From the NCBI GenBank assembly GCA_040381075.1, contig JBEIHX010000006.1:62001-126000 (forward strand): a stretch of DNA of 64,000 nucleotides, written 5' to 3'. The notes beneath the pieces are model-generated. The model made no database searches. It was given only the letters and a program-made list of their open reading frames with translations, and was not told the origin of the DNA. Positions 1-8,043 of this stretch are shown here, one piece after another. Source of the DNA: JBEIHX01 sp040381075 (GTDB lineage: Bacteria; Pseudomonadota; Alphaproteobacteria; Caulobacterales; Aquidulcibacteraceae). Position numbers and translations under genes: made by a program. Numbering within the stretch: the first letter of the stretch is position 1; each line of letters opens with the position of its first letter.

Positions 1-112
1 CTAGAAAACGCGGGTAGAAATTGAAACCGCTGTGCTGTCGCAGCTCTGTGCCGACGACGCAAGGCCCTGGAGGCGCCGCTCTGGCGTCGCCCTGTTCAGG
101 CCGATCGGGACC
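1..112. other. Left edge of window, no gene called
   Basis: This short stretch lies after the stop codon of the RodZ-like gene on the minus strand. I see no convincing reading frame, RNA or hairpin in it. The next gene of a minus-strand operon may begin beyond the window. Confidence 0.5.
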
Positions 113-1174
113 TTAATTGGTGGCGGTGGATGGTGAGGATGCGGCGCCGGCGACGGCCTGCTCGGCTGCTGCCCGGGCTGCGCGCGCCTGCGCCACCGCT
201 TCATCGATCCGCCAGCCTTGCAGCTCAACGCCCGGCTGCGCCAGCAGGCCGAGCGGATGGCCGTCGATATAGACTTCGAAGGCATCTCCCTGGCCGGCGT
301 CTACATAAAGCGTCCAGCCTTCGCCGGCATGGGGATAGTAGACTTCGCCCTTGCGCAGCTTGCGATCCAGATAAATGGATCCGTCGGCCCCGCGAGCCTC
401 AAGACGCGCGTCACGCAGCGCCCGCACGGCGACTTCCGATTCAATTCGTGCAGCGGGCGCTGCCACTCCTGGTCGGTTGAGGTCAGTCCACTCCGTATCG
501 GCAGTCCGCTGGACGGCCGCCGGGTGCATGATGGCGCGCACGCCAAACCACAGGGCGGCGCCGAGCAGAATGACGATAAGGGCCGCGTGAGGGGCCATAC
601 GTGTGCCGAGCGGCTTCACCGGCTGTTTTGCAGAAACCGCCTGCGGCGCTTCAAAGAGCACTGTGGATTCCTGCCGGAAGCGCTCGAGAACACTCGTTTC
701 ATCAAGTTTCAAGACCCGGGCATAGGTTCGAAGAAAGCCTGGCACATACCCCGCGCCCGGAATCGCTTTGAAGTTCATCACCTCGAGAGCCTGCAGGTAG
801 TCGACACGAATTCCCGTCGCCTTGAAGACGTCCTCCAGGGACAGGCCCATCGCCAACCGGCGTCGCCGCAACGCCTCTCCAGCCGTCGAAGCGAGGTTGT
901 CCGTGTCGTGCGCCAGGTTTGCCGGCTGTGTTGCTGTCCGGGTTGCTGTCTGGGTTGCGGTACCGGTGCTTGACTCGCCCCTGCCCTGGTCGCCTGCCTG
1001 GAGGTCCGGCGCCTGCACGCCTGGCGTGGATGTGTGCGTCGGTCCGCCAGCCGGCACGGTGGCGGCGCTGCGTTGCGCCGGCTCCTCAGCCTCGGCCGCA
1101 GCCAGCTCCGCCGTTTCCGCGACCGCCCCATCGCTGCGATCGCCCTCGTCGAATGTCTCAGCCATTCGCGCCAT
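113..1174 (-). CDS. RodZ-like helix-turn-helix membrane protein
   Basis: The protein (about 353 residues) has an acidic, Thr/Ala-rich N-terminal stretch, then a RodZ-type helix-turn-helix domain near residues 98-165 (LRRRRLAMGLSLEDV, then GYVPGFLRTYARVL). A single membrane segment follows near 196-216 (LIVILLGAALWFGVRAI), and the C-terminal domain near 250-330 resembles DUF4115. This is the RodZ architecture of a bitopic protein linked to MreB and cell shape. The start is uncertain: two in-frame ATGs lie at 1174 and 1165 and neither has a strong ribosome site. The low-complexity segment before the HTH contains TATQ/TATR repeats. The gene follows ptsP on the same strand with a gap of roughly 110 bases. 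It could be a cytoskeletal regulator that is not the true RodZ. Confidence 0.8.
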   Translation of the reverse strand: MARMAETFDEGDRSDGAVAETAELAAAEAEEPAQRSAATVPAGGPTHTSTPGVQAPDLQAGDQGRGESSTGTATQTATRTATQPANLAHDTDNLASTAGEALRRRRLAMGLSLEDVFKATGIRVDYLQALEVMNFKAIPGAGYVPGFLRTYARVLKLDETSVLERFRQESTVLFEAPQAVSAKQPVKPLGTRMAPHAALIVILLGAALWFGVRAIMHPAAVQRTADTEWTDLNRPGVAAPAARIESEVAVRALRDARLEARGADGSIYLDRKLRKGEVYYPHAGEGWTLYVDAGQGDAFEVYIDGHPLGLLAQPGVELQGWRIDEAVAQARAARAAAEQAVAGAASSPSTATN

Positions 1175-1282
1175 CACGCCCAATCCACACCAAACGCCGG
1201 AGGCAATGTCTGTCCGGTCGCAAGAACCATGCCGGCGGAGCGTGCGTACAGTGCCGGGAATCACGGCCGCCGGAAGCCGATT

Positions 1283-3547
1283 TCATAACATCACGGCTGA
1301 TTCTTGGCAGGCTTTTAAGAGGTGGTCGCGCAGCGATGCAGCGTCGGAGCGAAGCAGGTTGTCAAGTTCGCCCGCCATTCGTGCAGCATCCAATGAAAGA
1401 GCCATGCGTTTGACCGGTCCGATGCCGCTGGCAGGCATCGACAGCCGATCGAAGCCCAGGGCGATCAGCGCAGCTGCTTCCAGCGGGCGGCCAGCCGCCT
1501 CGCCGCAGACGGATACGGAAATTCCGGCTGCACGGGCGTCCTCCAGAATGCGGCTGAGAAACATGAGGGCCGCAGGACACAGCACGTCATAGCGGTCAGC
1601 GACGCGCGGATTACCCCTGTCGGCTGCGAAAAAATATTGCATCAGGTCATTGGTGCCGATCGACATGAAATGGACGCGGCCCTTGAGGGCGGGGATCTGA
1701 AACGCCAGGGATGGCGCCTCCAGCATGACCCCGCAGGACACGCGCGCGGGCTCCGGCTTGCCGCGCTGGCGCGCCCAGGCGAGTTCGCGATCCAGCAGCG
1801 CGCGACAGCCCTCCAATTCCTCAATCGTCGCGACGAGAGGAAACATGACCCGCAGCGTGCGGCCGGCTGCGGCTGCGATCAGCGCGCGCAGCTGAAACCG
1901 CATGAGGGCCGGCCGGTCGAGTCCGACCCGAACCGCCCGCCACCCCAGGGCCGGATTGTCCTCCTGTTCCGAGGACAGATAGGGGACTATCTTGTCTGAG
2001 CCGATGTCGAGCGTGCGAAACACGACCGGAAGGTCGCCGGCCTGGTCGAGAACACTCCTGTAGAGTGCGATCTGCGCGTCCAGACGCGGCATCTGGGCCG
2101 AAATCATGAACTGGAACTCGGTGCGAAACAGGCCCACCCCCTCCGCGCCGGTTTCCTGCAGCATCGGCATATCGATCGCCAGACCGGCGTTCAGAAACAA
2201 ATGGACATTGCGTCCATCCCTGGTGACGCACGGGATGTCTCGCAGGCGCGCGAGTTCGGCGCGTCGCTCGCCGGCCATCGAAATCCGCGCGGCATAGGCT
2301 TCAATCACGTCGATGGAGGGGCGCAGATGGGCAACCCCGGTTTCGGCGTCCACAATCACCCGGTCGCCGTTCTCGACCTTGGAAAGCAGGCCGTCGATCC
2401 GCCCGATCATCGGAATTCCCATCGCGCGAGCCACAATGGTGGCGTGCGATGTCGGGCCGCCTTCTTCGAGGAGGATCGCCCGTGGCTTGGCGCCGCCAAG
2501 CTCGAGCACTTCAGAGGGACCAAGGTTGCGTCCCACCAGCACGGCGTCTTCGGGCAGGGGGCCTGTCTCCAGCGCGCCGTCGCCATGGGCAAGGAAGCGC
2601 AGAAGCCGGTTGTCGAGATCTTCCAGGTCGTGAAAGTGCTCGCGCAGGTAGGGATCCTTCGCTGCAGCGAGCCGGGCGCGGTACTCCGATCGCGTGCGCT
2701 CAACCGCGGCCTCCGCCGACAGACCCTGGCGCACCCCTTCTTTCAGATGGCTGGTCCAGGACCGGTCCTGGGCAAGCATCTGGAAGGCTTCCAGCACTTC
2801 GCGGGTCGCGCCGTCCGGCGCCGCTTCTCCGGCCAGGATCCGCTCCAGCCACAGACGCAATGCGCCGAGCGCCTCATCGAGCCGGCGTTCCTCAGCCGCC
2901 GGGTCATCGGCCAGCAGACGTCCAGGCGCGACCCTGACTTCGTTGACGACGACCACGCCGACGGCGAGGCCCTCTGACAGCACCCTCCCTGCGAGCCGAT
3001 CGGGGCGCGACAGCCGTACTTCGATCTCCGGAAGCGCATTCCGCTCGCTGAAGTCTGCTCCGGCGGCAACCTCGGCCAAAACCATGGCTATGGTCTGCAG
3101 GGCCTCTATCTCATCTTCGCCATAAATCCGGCGCGCGCGGTTCTGAATGACCAGCACGCCGACCGGGCGCCCAGCGCGCAGGATCGGCACGCCGAGAAAC
3201 GCGTTGAACGGGTCTTCGCCGGTTTCCGGGCGGTAGGAGAAGTTCGGGTGGTTCTGGGCGTCGGACAGGTTCAGTGGTTCAGCCGTCTCTGCGACCAGCC
3301 CCACCAGGCCTTCGCCGGGACGCAGACGGGTCTGATGGACGGCCTCCGGCTTCAATCCCTCGGTTGCAAACAGTTCAAGATCGCCTGCGCTTCGCAGGAG
3401 ATAGATCGAGCAGACGTCGGCCACCATGGACGACGCGATGAGAGTGACCACGCGATCAAGCTTTTCCTGCCCGCCTTGGCCGCGCGCCATGAGGTCGCGC
3501 AGCTGGCGCAACAGCAGTCTCGGGGCAGCGCTTCCGAGGGGACTCAT
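1283..3547 (-). CDS. ptsP: PTS enzyme I of the nitrogen system, PtsP (EI-Ntr)
   Basis: This 754-residue cytoplasmic protein transfers phosphate from phosphoenolpyruvate to NPr in the regulatory nitrogen phosphotransferase system. The N-terminal 150 residues form a GAF domain (ICSIYLLR-like stretch, then GLVGLVAETAEPLNL and FLGVPILRAGRPVGVLVIQ). The EI body follows with the phosphorylatable histidine in GGPTSHATIVARA near residue 367 and the PEP-binding signature SIGTNDLMQYFFAADRGN toward the C-terminus. The GAF domain separates it from sugar-type PtsI. I chose the ATG at 3547 because GGGTAGGAG lies just upstream and an earlier in-frame ATG would run into lysC. It follows lysC by 28 bases, as in many alphaproteobacteria, so the two are probably co-transcribed. 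Confidence 0.95.
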   Translation of the reverse strand: MSPLGSAAPRLLLRQLRDLMARGQGGQEKLDRVVTLIASSMVADVCSIYLLRSAGDLELFATEGLKPEAVHQTRLRPGEGLVGLVAETAEPLNLSDAQNHPNFSYRPETGEDPFNAFLGVPILRAGRPVGVLVIQNRARRIYGEDEIEALQTIAMVLAEVAAGADFSERNALPEIEVRLSRPDRLAGRVLSEGLAVGVVVVNEVRVAPGRLLADDPAAEERRLDEALGALRLWLERILAGEAAPDGATREVLEAFQMLAQDRSWTSHLKEGVRQGLSAEAAVERTRSEYRARLAAAKDPYLREHFHDLEDLDNRLLRFLAHGDGALETGPLPEDAVLVGRNLGPSEVLELGGAKPRAILLEEGGPTSHATIVARAMGIPMIGRIDGLLSKVENGDRVIVDAETGVAHLRPSIDVIEAYAARISMAGERRAELARLRDIPCVTRDGRNVHLFLNAGLAIDMPMLQETGAEGVGLFRTEFQFMISAQMPRLDAQIALYRSVLDQAGDLPVVFRTLDIGSDKIVPYLSSEQEDNPALGWRAVRVGLDRPALMRFQLRALIAAAAGRTLRVMFPLVATIEELEGCRALLDRELAWARQRGKPEPARVSCGVMLEAPSLAFQIPALKGRVHFMSIGTNDLMQYFFAADRGNPRVADRYDVLCPAALMFLSRILEDARAAGISVSVCGEAAGRPLEAAALIALGFDRLSMPASGIGPVKRMALSLDAARMAGELDNLLRSDAASLRDHLLKACQESAVML

Positions 3548-3575
3548 CGCCGCGCGGTCTCCTACCCCAGCGGCG

Positions 3576-4841
3576 TCAGGCCGCGTCCAAGCCATAGGCC
3601 GTGTGCAGTGCGCGCACGGCCAGTTCTGTATACTGTGCGTCAATCAGCACGGAGATCTTGATCTCCGACGTCGAAATCGCCTCGATGTTGATGCGCTTGT
3701 CTGCGAGCGCGGCGAACATCGTGCGCGCGACGCCAACCTGGCTGCGCATGCCTATGCCGATCACCGAGACCTTGGCGACATCCCGCCGCACCTGGGCGCT
3801 GTCAAAGGCCACGTCCGGTTTCAGGCTTTCCAGCGCCTCAACGGCCCGCGTCGCCTCGCGATCAGGGCAGGTGAACAGAATGTTCTGCCTGTCCGCAGTG
3901 CGCGCCTGCGATTGCACGATCATGTCAACATTGACATTAGCCTCGGCGAGCCGCCCGAAAATCTTCGCTGCGACGCCGGGTTCGTCCGGCACGCCCAGCA
4001 GCGAAACCTTTGCCTCATCGCGCGAATAGGCCACGCCCGCCACGATCTGTTTCTCCACAATTTCAACCTCATCGCAGACGATGGTTCCTGAATTCGGCTC
4101 GCCCGGCTCAATGAAACTCGACAACACCCGAACCCGCACGCCCTGCGCCATGGCGATCTCAACGGAGCGGGTTTGCAGCACCTTGGAGCCGAGAGACGCC
4201 ATTTCCAGCATCTCTTCGTAGGAGATCCTATCAAGCCGACGGGCTTTCTGCGTGATGCGCGGATCAGTCGTGTAGACGCCGTCCACGTCGGTGTAGATGT
4301 CGCAGCGCTCAGCGCGCAGCGCCGCGGCGACCGCGACGGCGCTTGTGTCGGACCCGCCCCGACCAAGGGTCGAGATCCGCCCATTGCCGTCGACGCCCTG
4401 GAACCCCGGAATGATCGCGACAACCCCACTGTCGACCAATGCGCCGAGCGCCGCCCCGTCGATGTCGGTTATGCGCGCCTTTGCGTGCGCCGCGTCCGTC
4501 CGGATCGGGATCTGCCATCCCTGCCATGATCGCGCCGGGACGCCTTGCGCGCGCAAGGCAAGCGCCAGAAGGCCGGTCGTAACCTGTTCGCCGGCTGCGA
4601 CCACGACGTCATATTCGTCATCAAAGCCGAGATCCGCGCTGGCCTCGCTCCTGTCGGCCAGTCCCCCGCCGGCCGCCCGCGCCAGATCCACCAGCTTGTT
4701 TGTTTCACCCGCCATGGCGGAGACCACAACGGCCAGCCCGCGGCCAGCCTGGCGCTGGGACGCCACGATGCGCGCGACCCGCTGGATGCGTTCAACATCG
4801 CCAACCGACGTACCGCCAAATTTCATCACCAACCGCGACAT
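3576..4841 (-). CDS. lysC: Aspartate kinase
   Basis: LysC phosphorylates aspartate, the first step toward lysine, threonine, methionine and diaminopimelate. The 421-residue product begins with the kinase signature MKFGGTSVGD six residues in. It carries the substrate and nucleotide motifs SAMAGETNKL and TDVDGVYTTDPR and ends with two ACT domains (GVPDEPGVAAKIFGRLAEANVNVDMIVQ and IGIGMRSQVGVARTMFAALADK), which usually mediate allosteric feedback by lysine and threonine. The start at 4841 gives the family's usual length; longer upstream frames run into ubiG's leader. The gene diverges from ubiG, with about 127 bases between the starts that must hold both promoters, and precedes ptsP in the same direction. 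Confidence 0.96.
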   Translation of the reverse strand: MSRLVMKFGGTSVGDVERIQRVARIVASQRQAGRGLAVVVSAMAGETNKLVDLARAAGGGLADRSEASADLGFDDEYDVVVAAGEQVTTGLLALALRAQGVPARSWQGWQIPIRTDAAHAKARITDIDGAALGALVDSGVVAIIPGFQGVDGNGRISTLGRGGSDTSAVAVAAALRAERCDIYTDVDGVYTTDPRITQKARRLDRISYEEMLEMASLGSKVLQTRSVEIAMAQGVRVRVLSSFIEPGEPNSGTIVCDEVEIVEKQIVAGVAYSRDEAKVSLLGVPDEPGVAAKIFGRLAEANVNVDMIVQSQARTADRQNILFTCPDREATRAVEALESLKPDVAFDSAQVRRDVAKVSVIGIGMRSQVGVARTMFAALADKRINIEAISTSEIKISVLIDAQYTELAVRALHTAYGLDAA

Positions 4842-4968
4842 TGCTTCGTGTCGATCCGTTAGGCTACCGATCCAGATATCTGACGGGCGCGTCTCGGCCA
4901 AAGACGCGTCTGCCGCTTCGGTTCCTAGCCGCCCGCACTGAAGGGCGCAAATCCAGGACGCGTCTGCA

Positions 4969-5775
4969 GTGTCGAAACCCCATGTCCAAACCGCCCAACA
5001 TGGCGCCAGTGCGTCGCAATCGGTCAGCATCGACCCTGCGGAGGTCGAGAAGTTTTCGCGCATGGCCGATGAGTGGTGGGATCCACGCGGCAAGTTCGCG
5101 CCCTTGCATCGGTTCAATCCAACCAGACTGGCGTTCATTCGCAGGCAGGCCGAGCGCAGGTTTGACATCGAAGCGCCGGCGCGTCGCCCGCTGGAGGGCC
5201 TCAGCCTGCTTGATATCGGCTGCGGGGGAGGTCTGCTGTGTGAACCGATGGCGCGGCTCGGTGCGCGGGTGACGGGGGTCGACGCGAGCGAACGCAACGT
5301 AAAAACGGCCGCGGCTCACGCCCATACGCAGGGCTTGACCATCGACTACCGTGTCGGCACGGCGGAAGGCTTGCTTGCCGCCGGCGAGGGGCCTTTCGAC
5401 ATCGTGCTCAACATGGAGGTTGTCGAGCATGTAGCTGATCCTGCGAGGTTTCTCGGCGACACCGCAAGGCTCGTCGCCCCTGGCGGCATGATGATTGTCG
5501 CCACCTTGAACAGGACGCCAAAGGCCTTTGCGCTGGCCATCATCGGAGCTGAACATCTGCTGCGCTGGTTGCCCGTCGGCACCCATGATTGGGTCAAGTT
5601 TCTCCGTCCGGATGAGGTTTCCGGGCCCCTCCGGACGGCAGGCCTCGACGTGACTGATCCCGTCGGCGTCGCCTTCAACCCGCTGACCGGTCAGTGGAGG
5701 CTCAGCAAGGATACGGACGTCAATTACATGGTTGTTGGCGAGCGCGCGCCGCTCCCGTCGGATAAAGGCGGCTGA
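4969..5775 (+). CDS. ubiG: Ubiquinone biosynthesis O-methyltransferase UbiG
   Basis: UbiG performs both O-methylation steps of ubiquinone synthesis. The 268-residue protein contains the family N-terminal motif FSRMADEWWDPRGKFAPLH followed by RFNPTRL. The SAM-binding motif LDIGCGGGLLCEPMARLGA comes next, then NMEVVEHVADP and the C-terminal GTHDWVKFL. The start is a GTG at 4969 with AGGA a few bases upstream, and no better ATG precedes the conserved domain. The gene is divergent from lysC, a common alphaproteobacterial arrangement. It is followed by a repeat-containing intergenic region rather than another gene. Confidence 0.95.
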   Translation: MSKPHVQTAQHGASASQSVSIDPAEVEKFSRMADEWWDPRGKFAPLHRFNPTRLAFIRRQAERRFDIEAPARRPLEGLSLLDIGCGGGLLCEPMARLGARVTGVDASERNVKTAAAHAHTQGLTIDYRVGTAEGLLAAGEGPFDIVLNMEVVEHVADPARFLGDTARLVAPGGMMIVATLNRTPKAFALAIIGAEHLLRWLPVGTHDWVKFLRPDEVSGPLRTAGLDVTDPVGVAFNPLTGQWRLSKDTDVNYMVVGERAPLPSDKGG

Positions 5776-5882
5776 TTGAATTCGCCTGACCTCCCGGCCG
5801 CCGGACGATTCCGCCCGCGTCTGGGCGCGGCCAGTGATTGCGCACCGGGGCGATTGCGCACCGCGGCGCGCACCGCAGGCTC

Positions 5883-5950
5883 ATGCCCGCGCAGGGTCCA
5901 TGCCCGCACAGGGTCAATGCCCGCACAGGGTCAATGCCCGCACAGGGTCG
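5883..5950. repeat. 17-bp tandem repeat, 4 units
   Basis: Four contiguous copies of ATGCCCGCACAGGGTCA run from 5883 to 5950. The two central copies are identical, and the outer ones differ by one or two bases (CGCGCAGG in the first, final G in the last). A fifth degenerate half-copy follows. The copies have no spacers, so this is a minisatellite and not a CRISPR array. Confidence 0.9.
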
Positions 5951-6036
5951 AGGCCCGCAGGAATGCCCAAGAGCCCCACGGCAGGGCGTCGGCGCCTCCT
6001 GGCTCCCCGGGTCGCGGCTGCCCTGGGTCGCGGTCC

Positions 6037-6106
6037 CTGAATCTCGGCCCCTGAACCTCGGCCCCTGAATCTCGGCCCCTGAATCTCGGCCCCTGAATCT
6101 CGGCCC
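6037..6106. repeat. 14-bp tandem repeat, 5 units
   Basis: Five contiguous copies of CTGAATCTCGGCCC lie at 6037-6106. Only the second copy deviates (CTGAACCTCGGCCC). The unit is unrelated to the 17-bp array 90 bases upstream. Confidence 0.9.
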
Positions 6107-6231
6107 CAAGAATGGCGGTGTGGTTGATCCCGCCGCCACATGGCGCCGACTGCAATGTTTTGGTGTTACGCAGAAAAGTCCATCTGGAGTGCAAAGCCCC
6201 CACCGGCGGCTGCGGGTGGCGATGTCGGGGT

Positions 6232-6305
6232 TGGAGCGGGTAGCGGGAATCGAACCCGCATCCTCAGCTTGGAAGGCTGCTGCACTACCATTGTGCTATA
6301 CCCGC
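6232..6305 (-). tRNA. tRNA-Gly (anticodon TCC)
   Basis: Read on the minus strand, the 7-base acceptor GCGGGTA pairs with TACCCGC. The D arm contains AATGGTAGTGCA, the anticodon loop is CTTCCAA (anticodon TCC) and the T arm contains GGTTCGATTCC. A CCA end is encoded at 6232-6234. It lies 80 bases downstream of tRNA-Tyr in the same direction, matching the Tyr-Gly order seen in many bacteria. Confidence 0.96.
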
Positions 6306-6385
6306 CCGCGCCGACACTCACCAGTGGAGGCCCGCCCTGACCGAAATCACGGCGGGAGCTGCCACCCATTCCCCGCAGGCGTCTA

Positions 6386-6472
6386 TGGTGGTGGGGGTAG
6401 GATTCGAACCTACGTACTCCTGAGGAGGGCAGATTTACAGTCTGCTGCCTTTAGCCGCTCGGCCACCCCACC
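6386..6472 (-). tRNA. tRNA-Tyr (anticodon GTA)
   Basis: The minus strand folds into an 87-base class II tRNA. The acceptor GGTGGGG pairs with CCCCACC, the anticodon loop holds CTGTAAA (anticodon GTA), and a long variable arm follows (CCCTCCTCAGGAGTACG). The T loop is GGTTCGAATCC and CCA is encoded. A candidate promoter lies about 95 bases upstream (6567-6595). Confidence 0.96.
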
Positions 6473-6566
6473 GCACGAACCTCGCCTGGTCTCGACGCGA
6501 ACCGCCTTCCAAGGCTAGAAGCAACGGCCCGTCGCCGGCCAGACGCCCGCGAGGTTTGAGGACGCG

Positions 6567-6595
6567 CTTATAGTGACAAGGCCACCCCTACGCAA
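6567..6595 (-). promoter_or_regulatory. Candidate sigma-70 promoter for the tRNA-Tyr/Gly unit
   Basis: On the minus strand, TTGCGT (6590-6595) and TATAAG (6567-6572) are separated by exactly 17 bases, pointing toward tRNA-Tyr. The same pattern recurs before tRNA-Pro and tRNA-Gln in this window. The -10 element abuts the GTG start of rlmB on the other strand. Confidence 0.5.
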
Positions 6596-7421
6596 CAGCG
6601 CCCGACTGAGCGACAGCAGATGGGCCGCCGGGTCAGCCGGGACCCGGCGGGTCGACGCGCCTCAACGCCTCGGTCGGGCAGACCCGCTGGACGACAACCG
6701 TCCTCATTGGCTTTGGGGACTGCATGCTGCAAGAGCGGCCCTCGCCAATCCCCATCGCAGGGTCTTGCGTGTGTTCGCCAGCCGCAATGTCAGCCTCGAC
6801 CTGGATCCTGCCGTGCGGTCGCGCGCCGACTTCGAAATGCTCGATCCCGACGCGATTTCCGGTCAGCTTCCGCAAGGCGCCGTTCATCAGGGGCTGGCGG
6901 TCTTTGTTGAGCCGCTGCAGGCAAGCGACCTGTCGCAGAGCTGTGGGCCCGCTGCGGGGATCGTCGCAGTGCTTGACCAGGTTACCGACCCCCAAAACGT
7001 CGGAGCCGTGTTTCGCTCCGCCGCGGCCTTCGGGGCGCGCGCGGTGGTCATGCAGGACCGCAAGTCACCTCCGCTGAGCGGTCCGTTGGCGAAGGCTGCG
7101 GTCGGCGCCATAGACATTGTGCCGCATGTCCGGGTTGTGAACGTCGCCCGCGCGCTCGAAGCGCTTGCAGGCTGGGGTTACCTGACTGTGGCCCTGGCCG
7201 GCGATGCGGACGCCGAGCTTGCGGATGTTCTTGATGGCCGCCCCGTTGCGTTTGCATTTGGATCGGAGGGAAAGGGGCTGCGGCCCGCTGTGGCGAACGC
7301 CTGCAGCGTCCGCGCACGCATCGCCATCAACCCGCAGATGGACAGTCTGAACATCTCCAACGCTGCGGCGATCGCGTTCTATGAGGCTGCGCGGGCGTCC
7401 CGCCAACCTGCAAGGGTTTGA
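6573..7421 (+). CDS. rlmB: 23S rRNA 2'-O-methyltransferase, RlmB/SpoU family
   Basis: This 282-residue SPOUT enzyme probably methylates guanosine 2251 of 23S rRNA. It has the N-terminal substrate-binding domain (WLWGLHAARAALANP, then GAVHQGLAVFVEPL) and the knotted catalytic domain with VLDQVTDPQNVGAVFRSAAAFG, VAFAFGSEGKGLRP and INPQMDSLNISNAAAIAFYE. These are the three SpoU motifs in order. The start is a GTG at 6573. The first 45 residues are Arg/Pro-rich and poorly conserved, so a later start is possible. It is followed five bases later by the DUF1489 gene. Confidence 0.93.
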   Translation: MTRPPLRNSARLSDSRWAAGSAGTRRVDAPQRLGRADPLDDNRPHWLWGLHAARAALANPHRRVLRVFASRNVSLDLDPAVRSRADFEMLDPDAISGQLPQGAVHQGLAVFVEPLQASDLSQSCGPAAGIVAVLDQVTDPQNVGAVFRSAAAFGARAVVMQDRKSPPLSGPLAKAAVGAIDIVPHVRVVNVARALEALAGWGYLTVALAGDADAELADVLDGRPVAFAFGSEGKGLRPAVANACSVRARIAINPQMDSLNISNAAAIAFYEAARASRQPARV

Positions 7422-7426
7422 GCGGT

Positions 7427-7861
7427 ATGGTGTTGCATATTGTCAAGCTTGCTGTCGGCGCCGACAGCGTCGCCGACCTCGCACAGTGGCAGCAGCATCA
7501 GATGCGCGAGGCGCGACGTTTGAAGCGCCGCGTCGCCCCAGTTTGCGGTACACGGATGTGGCCGAAGCGGGCGGAAGAAGTCCTGGACGGCGGGTCCATA
7601 TATTGGGTGATCAAGGGGCTGATCCTGGTCCGCCAGAGGATTGTGGCGATTGAAGACGTTGTCGACGAGCATGGGGCCCGGTGCGGCCTGTATCTTGACC
7701 CCAGCATCGCGCCGACGGTCCCGCAGCCGCGCCGTGCCTTCCAGGGATGGCGCTATCTCGATCCGAAGGATGCGCCCGCCGACGCCGTCGCTGGCGCCGC
7801 CATCGGGTCTGAGCTGCCGGACGACCTGAAGCGCCAACTCGTCACGCTCGGGGCCTGGTAG
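7427..7861 (+). CDS. DUF1489 family protein
   Basis: This 144-residue protein has the look of the alphaproteobacterial DUF1489 family: MVLHIVKLAVG at the N-terminus, an RRLKRR stretch, CGTRMWPKRAEEVLDGGSIYWVIKG, and FQGWRYLDPKDAPAD near the C-terminus. No function is established for the family. The ATG at 7427 is preferred over a TTG at 7418. It begins five bases after rlmB, so it is likely co-transcribed. Confidence 0.85.
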   Translation: MVLHIVKLAVGADSVADLAQWQQHQMREARRLKRRVAPVCGTRMWPKRAEEVLDGGSIYWVIKGLILVRQRIVAIEDVVDEHGARCGLYLDPSIAPTVPQPRRAFQGWRYLDPKDAPADAVAGAAIGSELPDDLKRQLVTLGAW

Positions 7862-8043
7862 GTCCGGCGGGGTCCTGCTGCATATGGCCGGGATTGCGCG
7901 CTGCCGCATGGGCGCCGTGGACGCGCGCCGCGATGTCTCGATCCTGCACACGATTTGCGCACGCCCGCCGGCCGGATGAATCCCCTCTTGTCGGACGCTG
8001 CGCAACGTTCTTCACTGAAGCGGGGACGGACCGGGAGCCAAAC

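Larger units (their letters stand above)
5776..6231. other. Gene-free stretch with two minisatellites
   Basis: Between ubiG and the tRNA-Gly gene there is no believable coding frame. The stretch holds two separate tandem arrays (listed individually). The rest is GC-rich sequence without recognisable motifs. ubiG and the tRNA unit converge here, so no promoter is expected; I did not see a clear T-tailed terminator. Confidence 0.6.

Noticed and set aside
5883..6106. CRISPR array
   Set aside because: The repeat units touch each other without spacers and no cas gene is in the window.
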